In this document: one piece after another, positions 16,290 to 25,186 of the stretch
Layout of the letters: every line of letters starts with the position of its first letter
Numbering within the stretch: the first letter of the stretch is position 1
From: a bacterium A37T11
Lineage (GTDB): Bacteria > Bacteroidota > Bacteroidia > Sphingobacteriales > Sphingobacteriaceae
Length of the DNA stretch: 64,000 nt
Direction: 5' to 3'
NCBI GenBank assembly: GCA_900109895.1
Contig: FOBR01000009.1
Span: 124,001-188,000, forward strand
Made by a program: the position numbers and the translations under genes
Notes under the pieces: generated by a model
What the model was told of the DNA's origin: nothing
Databases searched by the model: none
The model's input: the letters and a program-made list of their open reading frames with translations, nothing else

Positions 16290-18374
16290 TTAAAAGATAT
16301 TTTTTGCATGCACTTCTACGTATTCATCCAGCGAAGAGGTTGGTTTGCGACTTGGAAAAATTAGTATGCGATTGTGCTGTGAATAGCGTTTTCCAAGTTT
16401 TGTTGGTAAATTTTTAAAAAAATGTTGGTAGGAAACAGCTCCCTGCCGGGCCGAAACAAATACGAGTAGGTCACTGTCTTGTATAAAGTCATTAAAAGCG
16501 TCCAGATCATGCCAGGTTTGCTGTTGGATGAATTTGACGGGTACAGCCGATTTACGCGCTGCCATAAAATCAGTAATGGTTTCTGCCGACCGCTGATTGC
16601 TAACGCAATCAATGGGATTACTTAGTTCCTGCGATACGCGTAGGATTTTAGTTAACCAATAGCCAAAACCTTTTTCGGCTTCAGCCATGGGGGGACAAAA
16701 CAATAATATGCGTTTTTGCCCTACCAACGTTTTGCCAAAATGACACATAAAAAGATGGCTGGAGGTTTGCTGAAGGATGCTTTCTGTTTTTTCTCCGACC
16801 ATCTTTTCAACGATGCCTGCCTCGCTGGGCCAACCCAGTAAAATGCAGTCTGCTGAGATTTCTCTGGAAGCACGACTGATTCCGCCGGCGATATTGTAAT
16901 CAATGGTAGCCATTATTTGTACCTCGGTTTCGCTGCCAGCAGCATACCTTACAGTAGAATCCAGATTTTTGCGGGCCTTTTTGAGGTTGGCTTCAGCCAT
17001 TTCATTGTTGGGCACAACCGATAATACCGTGAGCGGATGGGGAGATTTCTTATCTTTAATCAGTGTGGCAAAATCAAGCAGGGCCTCCATGTTGTTAAGG
17101 TTAGCAATGGGTACTAACAAATGTTCATGGTCATTGGGTTCCTGTTCTGAAATTCCTTCGTCGGGATCACCGGCCAGCACGATCTTTTTTGAGGCGGCTT
17201 CCGTAACAAGTGTGGCTACAATGCAAGTTACCAGGATGAGCAGGATGGTGCCATTTAATACATGTTCATCAATTATTTTGTATCGGTAGCCCACTAAAAT
17301 AACAGCTAGCGTAGCGGCAGCATGGGCACTGCTCAACCCAAAAATGGTTTGGCGCTGCGCATTAGTATATTTAAATAAGAGCTGAGTAAGCCATGCCGCG
17401 ATCCATTTACCGGAAAGGGCGACGGCAGTCAGGGTGCCGGCAATGATAAGGGCTGTGGGTCCTTTAAGCAATACGCTTACATCGATGATCATACCTACAC
17501 TGATCAGGAAAAAAGGGATAAATATGGCGTTACCGATAAAATCAATGCGATTCATGAGCGCTGATGAGTGTGGAATGAGCCTATTGAGTGCGAGTCCGGC
17601 AACGAATGCGCCAATAATGGGTTCCAACCCGGCCATCTCGGCCATAAAGGCAGCAAAAAACACAACCGATAGCACGAAAATATAGTGTGATGTTTTTTCG
17701 CTTGCCACTTTTTGGAAAAACCATTTGGCTATTCGGGGTATGATGCCAAACATGATGGCCAGAAAAACACTGAATGAAATGCCCAAGGTTATCCAAAATT
17801 GCTGCGTAAGATGACCTTGGGAGGAGCCAACGATGATGGCGAGTATGATCAAAACGGCGGTATCGGTAAGGATAGTTCCGCCGATGGTTATGGCTACGGC
17901 CTCATTTTTTGAAATGCCATAACTATTGACCACAGGATAGGCTACCAAGGTGTGGGTTGCAAACATACTGGATATCATGATACTGGCACTTACATCATAA
18001 TGCAGCAGGTAATGGCAAACCGGATATCCAATTGCGATGGGTATAATAAAGGTAAAAAAACCAAAAAGGATACTTTTATGCCTTGTTTTTCTAAATTCAT
18101 TCATGTCAAGTTCAAGGCCGGCAATGAACATGATGTACAGCAATCCAATGGTTGAAAAAAGGTCAACTGCCGAGGTGCGGTCCAAAATGTGGAGACCATG
18201 CGGCCCAATAATCAAGCCGGATAGGATGAGGCCGATAATGCCGGGTATGCGGATTTTACGCAGCAGTATGGGCGATAAAAGTATAATAAAAAGGATGATT
18301 GCAAATATGAGCACGGGATTGCTCAGGGGAATTTCAAATGCTTGCTGAATATGATCAATAATGTTTTTACTCAT
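16290..18374 (-). CDS. Kef/CPA2-type cation:proton antiporter with C-terminal stress-like domain
   Basis: 694 residues. The first about 400 form a 12-13 helix monovalent cation:proton antiporter (CPA2), with GLILSGLIIGPHG and GLELDMNEF near the N terminus and EPIIGAFVAGLALNR in the helix expected to hold the ion-binding acid. The last about 280 residues are soluble, mixed alpha/beta, and resemble universal stress protein (Usp) or nucleotide-binding modules that gate such antiporters. Its likely roles are K+ or Na+ efflux and pH homeostasis. It is preceded by the NtrC-like gene on the same strand with a 115-nt gap, so it may be transcribed separately. Confidence 0.9.
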   Translation of the reverse strand: MSKNIIDHIQQAFEIPLSNPVLIFAIILFIILLSPILLRKIRIPGIIGLILSGLIIGPHGLHILDRTSAVDLFSTIGLLYIMFIAGLELDMNEFRKTRHKSILFGFFTFIIPIAIGYPVCHYLLHYDVSASIMISSMFATHTLVAYPVVNSYGISKNEAVAITIGGTILTDTAVLIILAIIVGSSQGHLTQQFWITLGISFSVFLAIMFGIIPRIAKWFFQKVASEKTSHYIFVLSVVFFAAFMAEMAGLEPIIGAFVAGLALNRLIPHSSALMNRIDFIGNAIFIPFFLISVGMIIDVSVLLKGPTALIIAGTLTAVALSGKWIAAWLTQLLFKYTNAQRQTIFGLSSAHAAATLAVILVGYRYKIIDEHVLNGTILLILVTCIVATLVTEAASKKIVLAGDPDEGISEQEPNDHEHLLVPIANLNNMEALLDFATLIKDKKSPHPLTVLSVVPNNEMAEANLKKARKNLDSTVRYAAGSETEVQIMATIDYNIAGGISRASREISADCILLGWPSEAGIVEKMVGEKTESILQQTSSHLFMCHFGKTLVGQKRILLFCPPMAEAEKGFGYWLTKILRVSQELSNPIDCVSNQRSAETITDFMAARKSAVPVKFIQQQTWHDLDAFNDFIQDSDLLVFVSARQGAVSYQHFFKNLPTKLGKRYSQHNRILIFPSRKPTSSLDEYVEVHAKNIF

Positions 18375-18439
18375 AATAAATATCTAGCCGCTGACTTTTT
18401 GTTATAGAATAACAAATATAGTCAAAAAGTTTTGCAGCG

Positions 18440-19297
18440 CTATTCCGGTAGATTTTTCAACCATTGCTGAAGCAGGCTAGGCCAGGTTTCAGCCGCTGGA
18501 TTGCCGGCACGCAGTCCATAACCGTGCCCGCCTTTGGCATAAAAATGAAGTTCAACCGGTACTTTGGCGTCCCTTAAGGCTCCGGCCATAACGAGGCTGC
18601 TGTTGCCATAGGGATCATCGGCGGTATTGAATATGAACGTGCTTGGATGCTCAGCATTAATCTGAAGTTCAGGCGTAATGCTGTGGTTTGGCCCTTCATC
18701 CAGGTATGCCGGATAGATCAAGATGGCAAAAGCAGGTTTGGCGGATAGCCGATCGGCTGCATCCACAGGTGTATACGTTTGCTGATTATAAAAGGAACTG
18801 GCCCTGGCTGTGAGGCTGCCGCCGGCTGAAAAACCCATGGTTCCAACCCTGTCTTTTTGAATGCCCCAAGCGGTTGCCCGGCTGCGTACGATGCGAATTG
18901 CCCGTTGCAGGTCTTGTAGTGCCCCTTCCCTTTTTTGGGGAACGCGGTATTCCAAAACAAAGGCGGTATACCCAAGTGATGCCAACCAGGAGGCTATTTC
19001 TGATCCTTCAAGGTCTGAAGCCAAAATGTTGTAACCGCCGCCTGGACAAACAATAATGCCCGTATGGGTATTTATTGTTCCGGTTGGTTTGTATACTTGC
19101 AGCACCGGATCTGTCACGGTGCCAATGCGGGCCACATTACGGCTTTGATCTGCGGAGAGTACATGCGGAGCTTTAGGCGCGGTTTCGCCTGGTACTGCAC
19201 CTGGCCAGACATGGATAAGTTCATGTTCCTGAGCCCGGAGGCCGGCTACGGAAAGGGTCATAACGAGTAGGACAATTAATTTGAGTGCTCTAGCCAT
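18440..19297 (-). CDS. Secreted alpha/beta hydrolase (esterase/acetyl-xylan-esterase-like)
   Basis: 285 residues with an N-terminal signal peptide (about 1-22, ending GLRAQ). The alpha/beta hydrolase fold shows the nucleophile S157 in GFSAGG, the oxyanion segment CPGGGY at about 84-89, D227 in NTADDP and H258 in KGGHGYG, a complete triad. The BD-FAE/esterase-lipase type is common in Bacteroidota for removing acyl groups from plant polysaccharides. Cleavage of acetyl esters on glycans is a reasonable guess, not shown. It begins 1 nt after the Tex stop and is probably cotranscribed with it, an unlikely functional pair. Confidence 0.88.
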   Translation of the reverse strand: MARALKLIVLLVMTLSVAGLRAQEHELIHVWPGAVPGETAPKAPHVLSADQSRNVARIGTVTDPVLQVYKPTGTINTHTGIIVCPGGGYNILASDLEGSEIASWLASLGYTAFVLEYRVPQKREGALQDLQRAIRIVRSRATAWGIQKDRVGTMGFSAGGSLTARASSFYNQQTYTPVDAADRLSAKPAFAILIYPAYLDEGPNHSITPELQINAEHPSTFIFNTADDPYGNSSLVMAGALRDAKVPVELHFYAKGGHGYGLRAGNPAAETWPSLLQQWLKNLPE

Positions 19298-19298
19298 A

Positions 19299-21599
19299 TT
19301 ATATACTAAATTTTGCCTTTAGGGCCTGCAGTTTTGCTGCCATATCCATTTCGGGTTCTATAACTGCTTTTTCTTGCGTTTGCGGCGCTTTTTTGGATTT
19401 GGGAGGTTGTTGTTTAACAACGGGTTTCACCTGCTTTTGCTTGCCAGCCGGCTTTTGTTTGATGACCGGTTTTTCTTTGGATCGCATAGAAAGGGAGATC
19501 CGTTTGCGTTCTGCATCAACTTCCGTAACCCTTACCTGCACATGTTGCTGTACCTTGACCACTTCGTTTGGATCCTGGATGTATCGGCTGGTAAGCTGGC
19601 TGAGATGTACCAACCCGTCTTGGTGCACCCCAATATCGACAAAAGCACCAAATTTAGTAATGTTGGTAACGATGCCAGGTAAAACCATGTCTACCTTGAG
19701 ATCATTTATGCTATTTACTTCGTCGCTAAATGAAAAAGCTTCAAACTGCTCCCGTGGGTCCCGGCCTGGTTTGTCCAGTTCAGCCATAATATCGGTTAGC
19801 GTGGGCAAACCCACCTCATCCGTCATGTAATCTTTTAAGGGGATGCTTTGCCGGATGTTAGGGTCTTTTAACAGCGTTCCAACCGTGGTATCCCGGTCGG
19901 CGGCCATTTTCTCAACCAATGGATATTGTTCCGGATGCACTGCACTGGCATCTAACGGGTTTTCAGCATCATGGATTCGCAAGAAACCAGCGGCTTGTTC
20001 AAAGGCTTTTACACCCAGTCTGGGCACTTTTTTAAGGTCTTCCCGGCTTTTAAATGCACCGTTTTCCTGGCGATAATTCACTATTTGCTGTGCAAGCGAT
20101 GGCCCCAGGCCAGAAACGTAGGTTAGCAATTGTTTGGATGCGGTGTTTAACTCCACCCCTACCGCATTTACGCAGCTCATCACGGTATCATCAAGCGCAG
20201 TGATCAATTTGGTTTGGTCCACATCGTGCTGATATTGTCCGACGCCAATAGATTTAGGGTCTATTTTGACAAGCTCTGCCAGCGGATCCATAAGACGGCG
20301 GCCAATGGATACGGCCCCGCGTACGGTAATATCCTGATCCGGGAATTCTTCCCGGGCTACTTCAGATGCGGAATAGATGGATGCCCCACTTTCATTCACC
20401 ATGATCACCGGAATATCTGCTAAAGCAAGGCGCTTAATAAAAACTTCAGTTTCCCGACCCGCTGTTCCATTACCAATAGCGATGGCTTCTATACGATATT
20501 TGTCTACCAGTAGACGAATGGTTTTGTCGCTGTCAAGCTCCTTTCCGCCGCCTAAATGCGGATATATCGTTAGGCTTTCTAATAATTTTCCTTGTTCGTC
20601 CAAACAGACCACTTTACAACCGGTGCGAAAACCCGGATCAATGGCCAACAGGCGTTTCTGTCCTAGCGGGGCGGCCAGCAACAATTGGCGCACATTTTCT
20701 GTAAATACCTGGATGGCTTCTTTATCTGCCTGTTCGCGCAGCATTACACGTATTTCAGTTTCCATAGATGGTTTTAACAAACGTTTAAACCCATCCGCTA
20801 TGGCTAGTTTTACTTGTTCTGCGGAGGCATTCGTACCTGTTATAAATAGTCTCTCAGCTACGTCAATGCCTTCAAATTCGGGTATTTGAATATCCAGATA
20901 TAATTTTTCTTCTTTTTCGCCTCTTCTGACGGCTAGCATGCGGTGAGATGGGATGCTTTTGATGGGCTCCAGCCAATCATAATAATCTTTATATTTAATG
21001 CCTTCGGCCTCCTTGCCTGGAACTACTTTAGAAACGAGCATGCCCTTTTTCAGGTAAATTTCCCGTACAAGTGCCCTCAGGTTGGCATTTTCCATCATCT
21101 GCTCGGCCAATATATCACGTGCGCCACTTAAAGCATCACTTAATAACATGACGCCTTTACTGTCATCCAGATACTTTTCGGCCTCTGCATAGGGGTCAAT
21201 GCTATCTTCCTGCTTCAGCAAAGTGAGAGCAAGGGGTTCAAGGCCCTTTTCTTTGGCGGTGCTGGCCCTGGTTTTCCGTTTAGGTCGGTACGGCAAATAA
21301 AGGTCTTCCAAAACAGCCATGGTTTCCGCATCCTCAATCTGCTGTTCAAGTTCAGGGCTTAACTTGCCCTGCTCTTTAAGCGATTCAAGGATGGCCATCC
21401 TCCGCTTATCCAGTTCCCGCAACTGTAATAGCCGGTCTCTGATAGCTGCAACCTGAACTTCATCCAAGCTTCCGGTGGCTTCTTTACGATAGCGGGCAAT
21501 AAATGGAATCGTTGAACCTTCATTTAATAAGGCGATGGTGGTTCTTACTTGCTTTTCGCCAATGGATAACTCGGCAGCAATTTTTATTTCATGAGTCAT
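19299..21599 (-). CDS. tex: Tex transcription accessory/RNA-binding protein
   Basis: 766 residues with the full Tex layout: N-terminal helical region (PFIARYRKEATGSLDEVQV), a central YqgF/RNase H-like domain (LLAIDPGFRTGCK), helix-hairpin-helix segments (SGLGPSLAQQIVNYR and following) and a C-terminal S1 RNA-binding domain (GIVTNITKFGAFVDIGVHQD). The last 65 residues form a Lys/Pro/Gln-rich tail. Tex is a bacterial relative of eukaryotic Spt6 and binds nucleic acid; its exact role is not settled. The sequence just upstream of the ATG (21604-21659) is a tandem repeat of 7-nt words, so the mRNA leader may carry that repeat. Confidence 0.96.
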   Translation of the reverse strand: MTHEIKIAAELSIGEKQVRTTIALLNEGSTIPFIARYRKEATGSLDEVQVAAIRDRLLQLRELDKRRMAILESLKEQGKLSPELEQQIEDAETMAVLEDLYLPYRPKRKTRASTAKEKGLEPLALTLLKQEDSIDPYAEAEKYLDDSKGVMLLSDALSGARDILAEQMMENANLRALVREIYLKKGMLVSKVVPGKEAEGIKYKDYYDWLEPIKSIPSHRMLAVRRGEKEEKLYLDIQIPEFEGIDVAERLFITGTNASAEQVKLAIADGFKRLLKPSMETEIRVMLREQADKEAIQVFTENVRQLLLAAPLGQKRLLAIDPGFRTGCKVVCLDEQGKLLESLTIYPHLGGGKELDSDKTIRLLVDKYRIEAIAIGNGTAGRETEVFIKRLALADIPVIMVNESGASIYSASEVAREEFPDQDITVRGAVSIGRRLMDPLAELVKIDPKSIGVGQYQHDVDQTKLITALDDTVMSCVNAVGVELNTASKQLLTYVSGLGPSLAQQIVNYRQENGAFKSREDLKKVPRLGVKAFEQAAGFLRIHDAENPLDASAVHPEQYPLVEKMAADRDTTVGTLLKDPNIRQSIPLKDYMTDEVGLPTLTDIMAELDKPGRDPREQFEAFSFSDEVNSINDLKVDMVLPGIVTNITKFGAFVDIGVHQDGLVHLSQLTSRYIQDPNEVVKVQQHVQVRVTEVDAERKRISLSMRSKEKPVIKQKPAGKQKQVKPVVKQQPPKSKKAPQTQEKAVIEPEMDMAAKLQALKAKFSI

Positions 21600-21603
21600 A
21601 CAG

Positions 21604-21659
21604 TGAGACTTGAGATATGAGACTTGAGATATTAATTATTAGACTTGAGACCTAATAAA
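21604..21659. repeat. Degenerate heptamer tandem repeat, word TGAGACT
   Basis: Eight consecutive 7-mers on the plus strand: TGAGACT, TGAGATA, TGAGACT, TGAGATA, TTAATTA, TTAGACT, TGAGACC, TAATAAA. Neighbouring units match at 30 of 49 compared positions. The repeat fills the gap between tex and tatA, beginning 4 nt from the tex ATG. Confidence 0.75.
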
Positions 21660-21713
21660 GCGTTTTTTGAATTTTAAATTTGAGTGCTGGCAGATACTAC
21701 CAATCAAGGAATT

Positions 21714-22136
21714 TTATGAATGATCAGGTGCTGTTTTGGTATCTAATGACGGTGTTGTAGGTTGACCGAGGTTCTCATCCGTATCTCCGTAATATTGTTT
21801 TTTAAGGTCGGGGTTGTAATAATGCTCATCGCTTTCAGGTTGGCCAACTGCCGTTGCTGAAGGTTCGGCATCATTTATATGCTGTTCCAATTGCTTCGGT
21901 TCGGCTGATTTTGGCTCATCGACCTTTACTTCCAAATCCTTTTCAAAATTGTTAATCTGATCGCTGATATCCCGTTTGATACTTTCAGAGGCGTCTTTAA
22001 ACTCGCGGATACCCCGTCCTAACCCACGGGCCAATTCAGGCAATTTTTTACCTCCAAACAACATAAGTGCTGCAAATACAATCAGCATCATTTCAGGAGT
22101 ACCTATATTTAAAAATAATAAGAACGAACTTATCAT
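21714..22136 (-). CDS. tatA: Sec-independent (Tat) translocase subunit TatA/TatB
   Basis: 140 residues. N-terminal membrane helix (about 11-27, GTPEMMLIVFAALMLF) followed by the hinge FGGKKLPEL and an amphipathic helix (ARGLGRGIREFKDA), the hallmark of TatA/TatE/TatB. The remaining 75 residues are acidic, rich in Pro, Gln and Asp, and probably disordered. TatA multimers form the channel for folded protein export through the inner membrane. TatC is not in the window. The length and tail would also fit a TatB annotation; the FGG-K-LPEL hinge favours TatA. Confidence 0.9.
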   Translation of the reverse strand: MISSFLLFLNIGTPEMMLIVFAALMLFGGKKLPELARGLGRGIREFKDASESIKRDISDQINNFEKDLEVKVDEPKSAEPKQLEQHINDAEPSATAVGQPESDEHYYNPDLKKQYYGDTDENLGQPTTPSLDTKTAPDHS

Positions 22137-22213
22137 GAAAATCTATTTAAGGTGTCGCAATTCAAATAATATTCAAAATTATTAAATTTTTAATTAAAAA
22201 CACTATTTACAAC

Positions 22214-24823
22214 CTACTGTTTTAAGACTTTTTGAATTTCATCCAGCTTCATGAGTGCTTCTACGGGGGTCAATGAATTTACATCTAAATGATTGAGCAT
22301 ATCCCTGATCTTGGTTAAAATTGGATCGTCAACGGAAAACATTTGCAATTGGTAAGCCTGTTTCTGAATCTTCTTCATACTATCCTTGATTTGCTCACCT
22401 CCTGTACGCTCTTGTTCCAGCCGTTTTAATATTTCATGCGCGCGCACAAGCAGCTTGGCAGGCATGCCGGCCATTTTTGCTACATGGATACCGAAACTAT
22501 GTTCACTCCCCCCGGGTATTAGTTTACGCAGGAAAATAACTTTATTGTTGACTTCTTTGACAGATACATTAAAATTTTTAATGCGAGGGAAAGTATTACT
22601 TAACTCATTCAATTCATGGTAATGGGTAGCGAATAAGGTTTTGGGATGGATGTCTGAATGGCTGTGCAAGTATTCGGCAATAGCCCATGCAATAGATATG
22701 CCGTCATAGGTACTGGTGCCGCGGCCTATTTCGTCAAGCAGCACGAGGCTGCGCGGAGAGAGGTTATTTAATATGCTGGCCGTTTCGTTCATCTCGACCA
22801 TAAAGGTGGATTCGCCCGATGAGAGGTTGTCTGAAGCTCCGACTCGTGTAAATATTTTATCAACGAGCCCAATCCGCGCTTCTTTGGCGGGCACAAAACT
22901 ACCCATCTGTGCCATAAGCACAATTAAGCCAGTTTGGCGCAATAAAGCGGATTTACCCGCCATATTAGGACCGGTGATGATGATGATCTGCTGGGATTCA
23001 CTATCAAGGTAAACGTCGTTTGTTATATAGGTTTCTCCCACAGGAAGCTTGTGCTCAATAACCGGATGCCGCCCTCCTTTAATGTCAATGGCATGCCCGT
23101 CATTGATGATGGGTTGTACATAGTCATTTTTTTTGGCAACTGTAGCAAAATTTAAGAGTACATCCAAACGCGCCACCAGCTGGGCATTTAACTGTATGGG
23201 TTGTATATAGGCCGTTAATTCTGCCAATAGCGCTGAAAACAACCTACTTTCTATGACTTGTATTTTTTCTTCTGCACCCAATATCTGCTCTTCGTATTCC
23301 TTGAGCTCCTCGGTAATATAGCGCTCTGCATTGACCAGGGTTTGCTTACGGATCCAAACCGCGGGCACTTTGTCTTTGTGGGCATTGGTTACTTCCAGGT
23401 AATAACCAAATACATTATTGAACGAAATTTTTAATGAGGGGATGCCGGTGGCTTCGGCCTCTCGCCGTTGTATTTCCAATAAATAATCTTTGCCGCCAAA
23501 GGCTACTTTACGTAGTTTATCTAATTCTTCGTCCACACCTGAGGCGATCACGTTTCCTTTATTAAGCAATGCGGGAGGTTCAGGGTTGATTTCATTTTCT
23601 ATACGTTCAACGACTGCTTTGGCAGGATCAAGCTTGGTTGCTATAGCTAGCAGCGCTGCAGACGTGGAGTTTTCGCATAGCTGTTTCAATTTGGCGATGG
23701 CACTTAACGACTTTTTTAGTTGCACCACTTCGCGGGGACTTGCCTTTTGCAGACCTATTTTGCTGATGAGCCGTTCCAGGTCACCAATTTGAATGATCTC
23801 ATTGAGTAACATTTTCCGAAGATCCTCCTGCTGCAATAAAAAAGCCACTACTTCGTGCCGCTCTGCAATGGCTTTGTATTCTTTTAATGGCATAAGCAAC
23901 CATCGCTTCAGCAACCTTGAGCCCATGGAGGTGGCCGTAAAATCAAGTACATCGGCCAGTGTAGATGCATCTTCGTTATAAGATGACACCAACTCCAGGT
24001 TCCGGGCAGTAAAACGGTCTAACCAAAGATAACGTTCTTCTTCAATACGCGCAATGGTTAAGATGTGGTGCAAGTTGCGGTGCTCTGTTTCATTGATGTA
24101 ATGGAGTGCGACACCGGCAGCGGTAATTCCTAATGAATACCGATCAATGCCAAAGCCCTTGAGAGTACTCACCTCAAAATGTTTCAGCAGCATTTCCTGC
24201 GCATAATCGCCGGTATAGGGCCACTCATCCAGTGCATAGGTATAATAACCGGTGCCATATTGTTCACTAAAATCACGTTGCTGGCGCTTTGGCATGATCA
24301 CTTCACTGGGCCTGAATCCTTGCAAAAGTTTGTCAATGTATGCAGGTGGCCCCTGGGCAGTTAAAAATTCGCCGGTGGATATATCCAAAAACGCAATACC
24401 CACCTGGTTCTTTTCCATAAATACAGATGCCAGGTAATTATTGGATTTTTGTTGGACGATATGTTCACTGTAGGAAACGCCCGGCGTGACCAATTCAGTA
24501 ACACCGCGCTTAACAATGGTTTTGGTAGTTTTCGGGTCTTCGAGCTGATCACAGATGGCAACTCGGTGCCCGGCACGTACCAATTTGGGCAGGTAGGTAT
24601 CTAGTGAATGATGCGGAAATCCTGCTAAGGCGGTTTCTGACTCACTTCCATTTCCGCGTTTTGTCAACACAATCCCTAAAATACCTGCCGCCTTAATAGC
24701 GTCTTCTCCAAAAGTTTCATAAAAATCGCCCACTCTAAACAACAACAGCGTACCTGGATATTTCGTTTTAATGCTGTTGTACTGTTGCATTAGGGGAGTT
24801 TCTTTATTCGGTGCTTTTGCCAA
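22214..24823 (-). CDS. mutS: DNA mismatch repair protein MutS
   Basis: 869 residues, full length for MutS1. The mismatch-reading motif F-x-E is in [14 protein letters not shown] near residue 35. Walker A is [15 protein letters not shown], the Ser/Asp motif region is [13 protein letters not shown], and Walker B is [14 protein letters not shown] followed by the FATHYHEL switch. It recognises mispairs and recruits MutL. The start codon is a TTG: in-frame upstream codons soon reach a stop, and the first ATG (residue 12) would remove conserved KETPL. The P-loop ends Lys-Ser-Ala where textbook MutS has Lys-Ser-Thr. Confidence 0.97.
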   Translation of the reverse strand: MAKAPNKETPLMQQYNSIKTKYPGTLLLFRVGDFYETFGEDAIKAAGILGIVLTKRGNGSESETALAGFPHHSLDTYLPKLVRAGHRVAICDQLEDPKTTKTIVKRGVTELVTPGVSYSEHIVQQKSNNYLASVFMEKNQVGIAFLDISTGEFLTAQGPPAYIDKLLQGFRPSEVIMPKRQQRDFSEQYGTGYYTYALDEWPYTGDYAQEMLLKHFEVSTLKGFGIDRYSLGITAAGVALHYINETEHRNLHHILTIARIEEERYLWLDRFTARNLELVSSYNEDASTLADVLDFTATSMGSRLLKRWLLMPLKEYKAIAERHEVVAFLLQQEDLRKMLLNEIIQIGDLERLISKIGLQKASPREVVQLKKSLSAIAKLKQLCENSTSAALLAIATKLDPAKAVVERIENEINPEPPALLNKGNVIASGVDEELDKLRKVAFGGKDYLLEIQRREAEATGIPSLKISFNNVFGYYLEVTNAHKDKVPAVWIRKQTLVNAERYITEELKEYEEQILGAEEKIQVIESRLFSALLAELTAYIQPIQLNAQLVARLDVLLNFATVAKKNDYVQPIINDGHAIDIKGGRHPVIEHKLPVGETYITNDVYLDSESQQIIIITGPNMAGKSALLRQTGLIVLMAQMGSFVPAKEARIGLVDKIFTRVGASDNLSSGESTFMVEMNETASILNNLSPRSLVLLDEIGRGTSTYDGISIAWAIAEYLHSHSDIHPKTLFATHYHELNELSNTFPRIKNFNVSVKEVNNKVIFLRKLIPGGSEHSFGIHVAKMAGMPAKLLVRAHEILKRLEQERTGGEQIKDSMKKIQKQAYQLQMFSVDDPILTKIRDMLNHLDVNSLTPVEALMKLDEIQKVLKQ

Positions 24824-25186
24824 AATATCCTATTTTTTGATTGGCGGTAAAAATAAGATTATTTAGGTTCTTATTTTATCAACTTAATTTTAATTTTTAC
24901 CTTGCCCTGAATAGAACTCAATATTGATTAATAAGATAGGTATTGCCACAATTTTATAAAAATAATGTATTTTTATCATTCTAATTAATACATTATAGTT
25001 ATAATTACCTGTTAATTAATAAAGTTTTTAAGCAAACAAATTGTTTTATTATGATAATTAAACATTGTAGTCATTCTCTTGTTCTTTGTACAAGGCATAT
25101 GGAAATACTTTTCCATATTAATAATACTTAAAAATTATTACTTAAAATTTGCAGCCCTTTTTATTTTTCAAAAAGTTTTAGTTTTA
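24824..25186. other. AT-rich divergent intergenic region (mutS / histidine kinase)
   Basis: 363 nt, very AT-rich, no gene seen. It contains two mutually exclusive inverted repeats: AAAATAAGA (24850-24858) with TCTTATTTT (24869-24877), and GGTAAAAAT (24846-24854) with ATTTTTACC (24893-24901). No exact TAnnTTTG box was recognised for either gene. A TTG-initiated frame from 25079 covers the right part but looks non-coding. Confidence 0.5.

Noticed and set aside
18398-18416. Hairpin TTTGTTAT-AGA-ATAACAAA upstream of the antiporter gene
   Set aside because: No T-tract on either strand and an AT-only stem, so not called as a terminator.
25079-25186. N-terminal extension of the histidine kinase
   Set aside because: TTG start in AT-rich, non-coding-like sequence; ATG 25187 fits the PAS protein.
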